From positions 62,001 to 126,000 of the forward strand of contig JBNLCC010000086.1 of the NCBI GenBank assembly GCA_050303615.1: DNA of 64,000 nt, in the 5' to 3' direction. Source of the stretch: CAZDXJ01 sp050303615 (GTDB taxonomy: Bacteria > Pseudomonadota > Gammaproteobacteria > Methylococcales > Methylomonadaceae). The translations under genes were made by a program, and so were the position numbers. Positions 7,885 through 16,180 of this stretch are shown in pieces (positions within the stretch are counted from its first letter, which is position 1; the number at the start of each line of letters is the position of its first letter). Below the pieces are notes generated by a model. That model had not been told where the DNA came from. It saw only the letters and a list, made by a program, of their open reading frames with translations, and ran no database searches.

Positions 7885-9686
7885 TGGTATTCGCCGTATA
7901 ATTTTGCATAAAGACCGTTTTTTTGAATCAAGGTTTCGTGTCGGCCTTGTTCGCAGATTTTTCCTTCTTCAAAAACATAAACGTGATCCGCCTGTTTAAC
8001 CGCACTGAGCCGATGCGCAACGATCAACGTGGTACGTCCCTGTAGAAATTGCGCAAGTGCTTGATGAAGTTTATATTCGGTTTCACTGTCCAATGCAGAC
8101 GTGGCTTCATCGAGAATCACCACACTGGGTTCGGCAATGATCATTCGCGCGATCGCCATGCGTTGCCGTTGTCCTCCTGAAAGCCGCATGCCTTGACGTC
8201 CGATAACGGTATCGAGTCCCTGTTCCAACTGGGCAATAATGGGTTTCAACTGGGTGATGTGCAAAGCGCTCCATAATGCGTCGTCTGCAACATTCCGGCC
8301 CATGCATAAATTGGCTCGGATGGTGTCGTTGAACAGCACCGGGTGCTGCAGCACGGTAACCACATGTTCACGCACCACATCGAGGCCGATGCGAGTTAGC
8401 GGTACTTCGTCGTAATAGATCATCCCTTTGGTTGCCGGATAAAGGCCGATTAAAGTTTGTATCAGGGTCGATTTGCCGCCGCCGCTGGCGCCGACCAAAG
8501 CGACTTTTTCTCCGGCGTTTATGGTAAAATCGATACCGTTCAATACCTCCGTTTCATCGTTGTATTGGAAATGTAAATCCTCTATGCGAATTGCCACGGT
8601 CTTTTTGCCGGTAAAAGGGTTTTCACAGTGCGGGTATTGCGGTTCCTGCTTTAGGTTATTCAAGCGGTTAATGCGTGTTAACGCGGCCTTGGCAGCGTAA
8701 AAAGCGTATTGAATCCCGAGTATTTCCTGAACCGGGGCCATCATAAACCAAAGATATCCGAACACCGCCAGCATTTCTCCTATGGTCAGGTCGGAATACA
8801 GCACCATCAACATCGCTGTGGCGCGGAATATATCGAAGCCGAACAGAAAAATTAAAAAACTGACGCGTGATCCGGCGTCGCTTTTCCAGGCGAATGCCGA
8901 AGAGAACGTGTTTACCGAACGCGCTGTTTCTATTAGCTGTCTGCAGTAGTGCCGTTCACGGTTACTGGCGCGGATCTGATGAATGGCTTCCAGGGTTTCG
9001 GTCAAAGCCTGCTGAAAAACCTCATAAGCTGAATTTTCTTTGGCTTTTAATTCTTTAACCCGTTTGCCGACCAGACGGGTGAATAAAATGACTACCGGGT
9101 TGAGCAATAGAATGAACAATCCCAACTGCCAATGCATCCATAATAGAATAACCGCTGTGCCGATCACGGTTAAAACGGCGATTAGCAGTTTACTGACGGT
9201 GCTGCCGATAAACGTATCGACGGTATCCAGGTCGGTGACCAGATGGGTGACAACGGTGCCGCTGCCGAGACTTTCATATTCCGCCATGGACAGCGTTTGC
9301 AGGTGGCCTATCAGTTGTCTGCGGATACGGAAAATGATGTCTTTTGAAACGATGGAAAATTGCCGGGCTTGGATGATATTGAAAATGATTGCAATAATGC
9401 GCAATAACAGGCTGAACAACAAGACGGCGGAGATATATAAAATCGGCCCCTGCCATTGCGAGGGGAATAACTGGTTAACCGTTTTAACGGTGATGCCGGG
9501 CTTGTTTAACAGAACCTCGTCAACCAATAACGGCATCAGTAACGGTACGGGAACACTGGCTATCGTTGCAAAAATAGCAATAATATGGGCGTTGAGCAGT
9601 TGTTTTTTATATTCTAATGCTATCCGATAAATATAATTCCAATTGTAATTGTGATGTTCGACTGCAGTTTGGTTGATGTTCGGCAC
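7881..9686 (-). CDS. ABC transporter, fused permease and ATPase (exporter half-transporter)
   Basis: An inner-membrane half-transporter of 601 residues. The N-terminal half carries about six membrane segments (first VPVPLLMPLLVDEVLL, then LLFSLLLRIIAIIF, LLIAVLTVIGTAVILLW and others). The C-terminal ATPase has Walker A GASGGGKST, the signature LSGGQRQRMAIARM, Walker B SVVILDEATSALD and the H-loop LIVAHRLSAVKQAD. There is no C39 peptidase domain. The type is MsbA-like multidrug/lipid exporter; the cargo is unknown. It is followed by the PHP phosphoesterase with a 4-base overlap and diverges from the slt gene. Confidence 0.85.
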   Translation of the reverse strand: MPNINQTAVEHHNYNWNYIYRIALEYKKQLLNAHIIAIFATIASVPVPLLMPLLVDEVLLNKPGITVKTVNQLFPSQWQGPILYISAVLLFSLLLRIIAIIFNIIQARQFSIVSKDIIFRIRRQLIGHLQTLSMAEYESLGSGTVVTHLVTDLDTVDTFIGSTVSKLLIAVLTVIGTAVILLWMHWQLGLFILLLNPVVILFTRLVGKRVKELKAKENSAYEVFQQALTETLEAIHQIRASNRERHYCRQLIETARSVNTFSSAFAWKSDAGSRVSFLIFLFGFDIFRATAMLMVLYSDLTIGEMLAVFGYLWFMMAPVQEILGIQYAFYAAKAALTRINRLNNLKQEPQYPHCENPFTGKKTVAIRIEDLHFQYNDETEVLNGIDFTINAGEKVALVGASGGGKSTLIQTLIGLYPATKGMIYYDEVPLTRIGLDVVREHVVTVLQHPVLFNDTIRANLCMGRNVADDALWSALHITQLKPIIAQLEQGLDTVIGRQGMRLSGGQRQRMAIARMIIAEPSVVILDEATSALDSETEYKLHQALAQFLQGRTTLIVAHRLSAVKQADHVYVFEEGKICEQGRHETLIQKNGLYAKLYGEYQ

Positions 9687-9771
9687 GTTCTTAGATAATC
9701 ATTTGTAACAGCCCGTCATTATAGCTGTGTTAGCCTGTCAGGAATAGGCGAGTGTTGTGGGGAAAATTTTC

Positions 9772-11682
9772 ATGAATAAAAAAGTGTTGATTAGTATTTT
9801 GCTGTTTTGTTATGCCGCGTCTTGTCAGGCAGCGTTCAATTCCAAACTGGAACAACAACGCGAAATATTTTTGCGCGCCGAACAGATGCTGGAGAACGGC
9901 CAAAAATCACTGGCGCTGCAAAACCTGGCATTGTTGCAGGATTATCCCTTATATCCTTATCTGAAGTACCGGATGCTGAAAAGGAATTTGCATATGGATA
10001 ACGAAATTCAACAATTCTTAATCGACTATAAAGAATCCCGTTACGCCGCCCCGCTACGCAAAGGCTGGTTGGATGATCTGGCAAAGCGAGGACGATGGCG
10101 GGATATTGTGGGTTTTTATCAACGGACCAATGACAGCGCGTCGCAATGTCAATATCAATGGGCCAAGTATAAAACCGGCAAAACCGGGGAGGCATTGCTT
10201 GCGGCAAAGCAATTATGGCTGGTAGGCCGTTCGCAGCCGAAACAATGCGATCTTTTATTTGATGCGATGACCCGTTCCGGCTATCTGAATGAACAAATGA
10301 TCTGGCAGCGCTTCGATTTGGCGCTACGTGAAGGTAATGTCGGGCTGGCAGCGTATCTCAAAAAACTGCTTGGCAAAAAAGACCGGCAGACTGCCGGCTT
10401 TTGGCTGAAAGTGCATGACAACCCTTCATTGGTGATCGATAGTTATTGGCAGAATTTTTACAGTCACCAAGGTGCCATTTTTACCCACGCAATCGATCGG
10501 ATGGCTAGTTCCGATCCCGTTGCAGCTATCCGCTATTGGGATTTGTATAAAAATAAATTTTCGATAAAACAGCCGCGGAGACAGCAGATCGAGCGAAGGC
10601 TGGCATTGGCATTAGCTTTCAAAAAGGACCCGATGGCCTATTTTCGATTAAGCCAGCTGCCCGATAGCGATGCAACTGTCAGGGAATGGCGTGTGCGTGC
10701 GGCGTTAAGTGAACAAAACTGGCAGCATGTCGCTGCAGCGTTGCAGCGGCTAACCCCCGCCGAATCGCAAACCCCGGAATGGCTGTATTGGCGGGGGAGG
10801 GCGCTGGCGAATACCGGTAATCCGGAACAGGCGCGCAAAATTTTCGAACAAGCGGCTAAAGACAGAAGTTATTACGGATTCCTGGCTGCCGATAGTATTC
10901 GCCGGAACTATCACTTTGCCGATCAGCCGATCATTGTGCAACCCGGCAGTATGGAGGCGCTGTTGGCGATGCCCGGATTTCAGGCGGTCAATGAATTTAG
11001 AAATCTTGGGCGTACGAGGGATGCGCACAATGAATGGTGGTTCGCGGTTAACAAACTGGATAAAGCGCAGCTCAAAACTGCAGCTAAATTGGCGCAGCAA
11101 TGGCAATGGAATCACATCGCCGCTTTTACTGTGGCAAGAGCGGAATATTGGGATGACTTGGCATTGCGCTTTCCGGTGATATACTCTGCGCAAATTCATA
11201 AAAATGCCGCATTGCGGGATATCGATCCCGTCGTGGTGTTTGGTTTGATACGCCAGGAAAGCGCGTTTAATCAAAACGCGCAGTCGCCGGTTGGCGCGGC
11301 CGGGCTGATGCAGATTATGCCGCGAACGGGAAAACAGATTGCCGGTGATTTGCGTGAAAGGTGGCGTTCCGGTTCCAGTCTGTTCGATCCTGAGTTAAAC
11401 ATCAGATACGGCACTTATTATTACAAACAACTGCTTGACCAATTCGACGGCCATTTTGCCTTGGCCGCCGCTGCCTATAATGCCGGACCGCACCGCGTCA
11501 AACGTTGGCTGCCCGAGCAGGGTAAGATGCCCGCCGATATTTGGGTCGAAACCATCCCCTTTGCAGAGACCCGAAAATACGTCGGCAGGGTTTTGGCTTA
11601 TGCCATGATTTATCAGCACCGAATAGGTAGAAATGCATTGTCGATGAAAAGTTTTATGTTGGATGTCTACCCTGATTGGTAA
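9772..11682 (+). CDS. slt: Soluble lytic murein transglycosylase (Slt70-like)
   Basis: A periplasmic enzyme of 636 residues that cleaves the glycan strands of peptidoglycan, leaving 1,6-anhydro-MurNAc ends. The start is ATG at 9772 (GGGGAAA upstream; a GTG at 9757 is possible) and begins a signal peptide MNKKVLISILLFCYAASCQA followed by AF. The middle is the helical superhelix region rich in WLYWRGRALA-type TPR-like repeats. The C-terminal SLT domain has the catalytic Glu496 in IRQESAFNQNAQSPVGAAGL, then GLMQIMPRTGK and AAAYNAGPHRVKRW. The length fits Slt70. A terminator-like hairpin follows at 11711. Confidence 0.9.
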   Translation: MNKKVLISILLFCYAASCQAAFNSKLEQQREIFLRAEQMLENGQKSLALQNLALLQDYPLYPYLKYRMLKRNLHMDNEIQQFLIDYKESRYAAPLRKGWLDDLAKRGRWRDIVGFYQRTNDSASQCQYQWAKYKTGKTGEALLAAKQLWLVGRSQPKQCDLLFDAMTRSGYLNEQMIWQRFDLALREGNVGLAAYLKKLLGKKDRQTAGFWLKVHDNPSLVIDSYWQNFYSHQGAIFTHAIDRMASSDPVAAIRYWDLYKNKFSIKQPRRQQIERRLALALAFKKDPMAYFRLSQLPDSDATVREWRVRAALSEQNWQHVAAALQRLTPAESQTPEWLYWRGRALANTGNPEQARKIFEQAAKDRSYYGFLAADSIRRNYHFADQPIIVQPGSMEALLAMPGFQAVNEFRNLGRTRDAHNEWWFAVNKLDKAQLKTAAKLAQQWQWNHIAAFTVARAEYWDDLALRFPVIYSAQIHKNAALRDIDPVVVFGLIRQESAFNQNAQSPVGAAGLMQIMPRTGKQIAGDLRERWRSGSSLFDPELNIRYGTYYYKQLLDQFDGHFALAAAAYNAGPHRVKRWLPEQGKMPADIWVETIPFAETRKYVGRVLAYAMIYQHRIGRNALSMKSFMLDVYPDW

Positions 11683-11710
11683 TTATTTTTTTGATAAACC
11701 GAGAAAAAAT

Positions 11711-11735
11711 TCAGTAAAAATACTGATTTTTTTTT
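11711..11735 (+). terminator. Rho-independent terminator after slt
   Basis: TCAGTA (11711-11716), an AAAA loop and TACTGA (11721-11726) are followed by nine T residues. It lies 28 bases after the slt stop and upstream of fabA. Confidence 0.75.
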
Positions 11736-11790
11736 GAGCATGTTAGATAATATACGGCTTTATAATGAAAATGAACCAGGTGCTTAACCC

Positions 11791-12306
11791 ATGCAGAAGC
11801 AGCACAGCTTTACTTATGAAGAGCTATTGAAATCCGGCCGGGGCGAGTTATACGGTCCTGAAAACGCGCAATTACCTCTGCCGCCGATGTTAATGTTTGA
11901 CCGTATCGAAAAAATTAACGATGATAGCGGTAAATTTAATAAAGGTGAGATTATAGCTGAGCTCGACGTTAAGCCTGATTTGTGGTTTTTTGATTGTCAC
12001 TTTCGAGGCGATCCGGTGATGCCCGGCTGTTTGGGCCTGGATGCGATGTGGCAATTAATCGGTTTCTATTTATGCTGGTTGGGTGGTCCGGGTAAAGGCA
12101 GGGCATTAGGCGTCGGTGACGTTAAGTTTCGCGGACAAGTTTTGCCCGACGCTAAAAAAGTTGTTTATCATATTGATATGAAAAGAGTCATTCTTCGCAA
12201 ACTGGTTATGGGGATAGGCGACGCGACGATGGAAGTCGATGGTAAGGTGATTTATGAAGCGACGGATCTGCGCGTCGGTTTGTTCACATCCACCAAAGAC
12301 TTCTGA
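11791..12306 (+). CDS. fabA: 3-hydroxydecanoyl-ACP dehydratase/isomerase FabA
   Basis: A cytoplasmic hot-dog-fold enzyme of 171 residues. Family knowledge: FabA dehydrates 3-hydroxydecanoyl-ACP and isomerises trans-2- to cis-3-decenoyl-ACP, the branch point of anaerobic-type unsaturated fatty acid synthesis. Seen: the active-site His70 in FFDCHFRGDPVMPGC and Asp84 in GCLGLDAMWQL, the FabA dyad, and RGELYGPENAQLPLPPMLM near the N-terminus. It is followed after 18 bases by fabB, its usual partner, in an obvious fabAB operon. Confidence 0.96.
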   Translation: MQKQHSFTYEELLKSGRGELYGPENAQLPLPPMLMFDRIEKINDDSGKFNKGEIIAELDVKPDLWFFDCHFRGDPVMPGCLGLDAMWQLIGFYLCWLGGPGKGRALGVGDVKFRGQVLPDAKKVVYHIDMKRVILRKLVMGIGDATMEVDGKVIYEATDLRVGLFTSTKDF

Positions 12307-12324
12307 TTGAGGAGCGGGTTAAAT

Positions 12325-13548
12325 ATGAAACGTGTAGTGGTTACCGGTTTGGGTATTGTATCCAGTATTGGTAATAACCGTGACCAAGTGATCGACTCCC
12401 TGAGACACGGGAAGTCGGGTATTGTGTTTGCCGAAGATTATCAGGAGCTTGGCTTCCGAAGTCATGTCCACGGTTTTATCGACATCGATCTGGATGATTT
12501 CATTGACCGCAAAATCAAACGCTTCATGGGAGACGGTGCCGCGTATAATTATATAGCGTTGCAGCAGGCAATTGATGATTCCGGGTTGGCGCCAAATGAT
12601 ATTTCAAATATCCGAACCGGCTTGATAGCCGGGTCCGGGGGACCGTCAACGTCCAATTTAGTGGCTGCCGCAGATATCCTGCGCCAAAAAGGCGTGAAAA
12701 AAGTGGGACCTTATATGGTGACCCGCTCCATGTCCAGCACCAATACCGCCTGTTTGGCAACGCCGTTTAAGATCAAAGGGGTCAATTATTCGATTACTTC
12801 GGCTTGTGCCACCAGTGCGCATTGTATCGGCAACGCGATGGAATTGATTCAGTTGGGTAAGCAGGATATTGTATTTGCCGGCGGCGGTGAGGAAGTCCAC
12901 TGGACCATGTCGGTGCTGTTTGATGCGATGGGGGCGTTATCCTCCAAATACAATGATACCCCGGAGACCGCGTCGCGGCCTTATGATGAAACCCGCGACG
13001 GATTTGTTATCTCCGGAGGCGGGGGCATGCTGGTGATTGAAGAACTGGAGCACGCAAAAGCCCGTGGTGCCAAAATTTATGCCGAACTGGTTGGTTACGG
13101 TGCGACCTCCGATGGATACGATATGGTCCAACCGTCCGGCGAGGGCGCGGTGCGTTGCATGCAGCAGGCCATGGCGACCGTTGACGGTAACATAGATTAT
13201 ATTAACGCTCACGGAACCAGCACGCCTTTGGGCGACACCCGTGAATTGGAAGCGGTGCGTACCGTGTTTGGCGATTATCCGGTATTGCCTAAAATTAGTT
13301 CGACCAAGTCTTTGACCGGGCATGCCCTCGGTGCGGCGGGTGTTAACGAAGCCATTTATTCGATCCTGATGATGCGGGAAAGCTTTTTAAGCGAATCGGC
13401 AAATATTAAGCACCTGGATCCCGGCGCCGAAGGCATTCCAATTGTCAGGCAATATGAAGAAAACGTCACCTTGAATACCATCATGTCCAACAGCTTCGGC
13501 TTTGGCGGTACCAATGCCTCTTTGGTATTTCAACGTTTTAACGGTTAA
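12325..13548 (+). CDS. fabB: 3-oxoacyl-ACP synthase I FabB
   Basis: A condensing enzyme of 407 residues that extends acyl-ACP with malonyl-ACP and is needed to elongate the unsaturated product of FabA. Seen: nucleophile Cys161 in ITSACATSAHCIGN, catalytic His residues in NAHGTSTPLGD and SLTGHALGAAG, and the glycine-rich NSFGFGGTNASLVF end. ATG at 12325 is preceded by GAGGAGCGG; an in-frame ATG-free extension upstream is not needed. It lies directly behind fabA. Confidence 0.95.
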   Translation: MKRVVVTGLGIVSSIGNNRDQVIDSLRHGKSGIVFAEDYQELGFRSHVHGFIDIDLDDFIDRKIKRFMGDGAAYNYIALQQAIDDSGLAPNDISNIRTGLIAGSGGPSTSNLVAAADILRQKGVKKVGPYMVTRSMSSTNTACLATPFKIKGVNYSITSACATSAHCIGNAMELIQLGKQDIVFAGGGEEVHWTMSVLFDAMGALSSKYNDTPETASRPYDETRDGFVISGGGGMLVIEELEHAKARGAKIYAELVGYGATSDGYDMVQPSGEGAVRCMQQAMATVDGNIDYINAHGTSTPLGDTRELEAVRTVFGDYPVLPKISSTKSLTGHALGAAGVNEAIYSILMMRESFLSESANIKHLDPGAEGIPIVRQYEENVTLNTIMSNSFGFGGTNASLVFQRFNG

Positions 13549-13555
13549 CAAAAAA

Positions 13556-13588
13556 CCGGGACTCGATATATAAAGTGAGTCCCCGTTT
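13556..13588 (+). terminator. Probable terminator hairpin after fabB
   Basis: CCGGGACTC (13556-13564) pairs with GAGTCCCCG (13577-13585) with one bulged C. A short TTTC follows and a run of A residues precedes it. It falls between fabB and ttcA, so the two probably belong to separate transcripts, although read-through is likely. Confidence 0.5.
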
Positions 13589-13624
13589 CGAATCCCTTGT
13601 TTGGTATAAACAGCAACGCTGACC

Positions 13625-14479
13625 ATGTCAGAACAAGCAAAAAAGTCCAGAACCCGGTTTAACAAGCTGCAAAAGCGGTTACGCCGCAATGTCGGTAACG
13701 CCATAGCCGACTACAATATGATCGAAGACGGCGATAAGGTGATGGTTTGCCTTTCGGGCGGCAAAGATTCATATACGCTGTTGGATATTTTGCTCAATCT
13801 GCAGAAAACGGCTCCGGTCGCTTTTGAATTGGTTGCCGTCAATCTGGATCAGAAACAACCCGGCTTTCCCGAACATGTGTTGCCGGAATACCTGCAATCA
13901 TTAGGTGTTGCTTACCATATCATCGAAAAAGATACCTATAGCGTGGTAAAGCGCGTCATCCCGGAAGGCGATACCACCTGCGGCTTATGCTCGAGGTTGC
14001 GCCGCGGCAGCTTATATGGCTACGCACAGCAAAACGGCGTTACCAAAATCGCGCTTGGGCATCATCGCGAAGACATCATCGAAACTTTTTTTCTCAATTT
14101 ATTCTATAGCGGCAAGCTGAAGGCGATGCCGCCGAAATTGCTCAGCGACGACCAACAAAACATTGTTATCCGGCCACTGGCATACTGCCGTGAAAAGGAC
14201 ATTGCCCGCTTTGCCGAATTCAGGGACTATCCGATTATTCCCTGCAATTTGTGCGGTTCACAGGAAAATCTGCAGCGCCGGGTGATGAAGGAAATGCTGT
14301 CCACCTGGGAAAAGCAGTTTCCGGGACGGATGGAATCGATTTTTACCAGTCTGCAGAATATTTCGCCCTCGCAACTCGCCGATCCGAAAATGTTTGATTT
14401 TGTCGGGTTGCAAATCAACCGCCAAAGCGAGGCGCAGGTCATATCATTTAATGCCGGGCTGAATATTCTCAGCCGGTGA
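13625..14479 (+). CDS. ttcA: tRNA 2-thiocytidine32 synthetase TtcA
   Basis: A PP-loop ATPase of 284 residues that thiolates cytidine 32 of certain tRNAs, using an iron-sulfur cluster. Seen: the ATP-binding SGGKDS motif (residues 44-49), the CxxC pair in GDTTCGLCSRLRRG and the third cluster Cys in IPCNLCGSQENLQR, and the ALGHHREDIIETFFLNLF segment. All three cluster ligands are present, so the enzyme should be active. The next gene starts on a GTG that overlaps its stop codon (GTGA). Confidence 0.94.
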   Translation: MSEQAKKSRTRFNKLQKRLRRNVGNAIADYNMIEDGDKVMVCLSGGKDSYTLLDILLNLQKTAPVAFELVAVNLDQKQPGFPEHVLPEYLQSLGVAYHIIEKDTYSVVKRVIPEGDTTCGLCSRLRRGSLYGYAQQNGVTKIALGHHREDIIETFFLNLFYSGKLKAMPPKLLSDDQQNIVIRPLAYCREKDIARFAEFRDYPIIPCNLCGSQENLQRRVMKEMLSTWEKQFPGRMESIFTSLQNISPSQLADPKMFDFVGLQINRQSEAQVISFNAGLNILSR

Positions 14480-15198
14480 TTGTATTATTCACCGACTTCG
14501 GCAGCAACGGACCGTATATCGGGCAAATGCAGGCCGTTCTGCGGCAACGGGCTCCACAGGTGCCGGTTATCGATCTGTTGAATAACGCGCCGGCAGGCAA
14601 TCCTCAATTAAGTGCCTATTTGCTGGCCGCTTTGCGTCATAGTTTTCCGAAAAACAGTATTTTCCTCTCGGTCGTGGATCCGGGCGTGGGCGGCGCGCGC
14701 CGGGCGGTGGTGGTACTGGCTGACGGGCAATATTTCGTCGGGCCGGATAACGGCTTGTTTAATACCGTTGCCGTTCTGTCGGAACACCACCGCTGGTGGG
14801 AAATCATCTGGAAACCGGCGGTTTATTCGAACAGCTTTCACGGCAGGGATTTGTTTGCGCCGGTAGCCGCCTGTCTGGCCGAGGGATCGGCGGATAACAT
14901 GCTTGCTCCGGCAAGTACGCCGGATTTACGGGCATGGCCGGCGGATTTGCGGCAAATCATCTATTTTGATCATTACGGCAATGCCGTGACAGGCCTGCGT
15001 TACCAAAACCGGCTCTCCGGCAAGCCATTGCGGATCAACGACGTGATAATCAACCAGGCCGACACTTTTTGCTCGGTTCCCAAGGGGCATGCGTTTTGGT
15101 ATCAGAACTCCAGTGGTCTGGTGGAAATTGCGGTCAATCAGGGTAGAGCCGAGCAACAATTGGCGTTGTCATTAGGCATGGAACTAAATTTTCGGTGA
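14476..15198 (+). CDS. SAM hydroxide adenosyltransferase family protein (DUF62)
   Basis: A protein of 240 residues of the family that splits S-adenosylmethionine to adenosine and methionine with water/hydroxide and includes the fluorinase/chlorinase homologues. Seen: LFTDFGSNGPYIGQM at the N-terminus, FLSVVDPGVGGARR, FVGPDNGLFNTV, SFHGRDLFAPVAA and DHYGNAVTG, all hallmarks of the family. The 20-residue loop specific to fluorinases is not apparent, so a hydrolase role is favoured. The GTG start overlaps the ttcA stop (GTGA), which implies coupled translation. A role in SAM turnover next to a tRNA-thiolation gene is inference. Confidence 0.88.
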   Translation: MIVLFTDFGSNGPYIGQMQAVLRQRAPQVPVIDLLNNAPAGNPQLSAYLLAALRHSFPKNSIFLSVVDPGVGGARRAVVVLADGQYFVGPDNGLFNTVAVLSEHHRWWEIIWKPAVYSNSFHGRDLFAPVAACLAEGSADNMLAPASTPDLRAWPADLRQIIYFDHYGNAVTGLRYQNRLSGKPLRINDVIINQADTFCSVPKGHAFWYQNSSGLVEIAVNQGRAEQQLALSLGMELNFR

Positions 15199-15498
15199 TG
15201 TTCTTAGCGTCATTCTATCCACTTGCTTTGCTTGTTCAAAAGCTTGATTCATCAGATCGGCAAGGCCATAGATGGTGCCGATGCGGGTTTTATTGAGCAC
15301 CAAAGGATCACGTTCCCGGACCGGGCGGGTAAATTCTGAAAGAGCGCACGAATATTCGTCAATTTTCGCCCAGCTGCCAATCCGGCTCCGGGAAAAAATG
15401 CCGGTGCGATAAAACAAGCGCAAGCCGATTGTGTGAGCAATGCTGTGCAGGGTGACAAAATCGAGGTAGTGTTGCGATAGTGAACGCGGGCTCCTCAT
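15184..15498 (-). CDS. Hypothetical protein, 104 residues
   Basis: A minus-strand frame converging on and overlapping the preceding gene by 15 bases. The product is basic and soluble and contains SIAHTIGLRLFYRTGIFSR and KTRIGTIYGLADLMNQAFEQ. I do not recognise a family. The amino-acid composition looks protein-like and no other frame in 15199-15498 is credible, but no clear ribosome site precedes the ATG at 15498 and the frame stays open upstream. Moderate to low confidence. Confidence 0.4.
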   Translation of the reverse strand: MRSPRSLSQHYLDFVTLHSIAHTIGLRLFYRTGIFSRSRIGSWAKIDEYSCALSEFTRPVRERDPLVLNKTRIGTIYGLADLMNQAFEQAKQVDRMTLRTSPKI

Positions 15499-15722
15499 GA
15501 ACCGGACTAAACGTAATCGCCGGCTAGCAACTATTCTCCGTTGACATAGCTTATACCATAATCTTCATGGACAGCATAATTTTGGGTTGTGATATTTATC
15601 GAAACCGATTTATTACGCTGTCTGTCGGCAAACCAAAATAACTACTGGCATTAATCTCGGCCCAGGCTTAAAATTCCATATAAAAGCTGTTTTTAAAATA
15701 TATTTGAGGGGGAGAAAATATC

Positions 15723-15923
15723 ATGGAATTAATTCCCGATTTTACCCGACTGTTAGCTATCGGGTTACTGTTGTTCGTGCCGGTGTTTTTGATCTATCGA
15801 AAAGCAGGATTCAGTCCTTATTGGGCGTTTCTGGTATTTATCCCCATCGGGTTGTTGATTATCATCATCCATCTCGCCTATATGCCTTGGCCAAATCAAA
15901 AACAACAAGGGGAGGCAATGTAA
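15723..15923 (+). CDS. Mini membrane protein A (66 residues)
   Basis: A small protein with two predicted membrane helices (LLAIGLLLFVPVFLIY and AFLVFIPIGLLIIIIHLAY) joined by a short loop that carries KAGFSPYW, and a polar tail. GAGGGGGAG lies before the ATG. Its stop overlaps the start of the next gene as TAATG. The two proteins share the pattern KAGF.P..A.L..IP followed by WPN.K at the end of the second helix, so they are paralogues. The function is unknown; the coupling suggests a hetero-oligomer. Confidence 0.8.
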   Translation: MELIPDFTRLLAIGLLLFVPVFLIYRKAGFSPYWAFLVFIPIGLLIIIIHLAYMPWPNQKQQGEAM

Positions 15924-16129
15924 TGGAATATGCGATCGGTTTTTTGATTATTGCGGCATTGGGTATTTTCGTACTTTTTATGGTCGGCAGGATTTTGGAA
16001 AAAGCCGGTTTTCCCCCTATGCTGGCTATACTGTTGTTGATCCCTGTGGCCAATATTGCGTTGATATGGGTTTTTGCATTTGCCAAATGGCCGAATTTGA
16101 AGACCGGCGTGGAGCAAGATCTTAAGTAA
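15923..16129 (+). CDS. Mini membrane protein B (68 residues), paralogue of A
   Basis: Two predicted membrane helices (GFLIIAALGIFVLFMVG and AILLLIPVANIALIWVFAF) separated by a loop with KAGFPP, then KWPNLK and a charged tail. The ATG overlaps the TAA of the previous gene, with GGGGAGG a few bases upstream inside it. It is too short for family-based function; see the entry for protein A. The oxoprolinase gene begins about 50 bases later on the same strand and might be co-transcribed. Confidence 0.8.
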   Translation: MEYAIGFLIIAALGIFVLFMVGRILEKAGFPPMLAILLLIPVANIALIWVFAFAKWPNLKTGVEQDLK

Positions 16130-16180
16130 TAAAGGGGGGACCTGAAGTTTTACTACTGACAAAATCCAAGATTGACCGGC

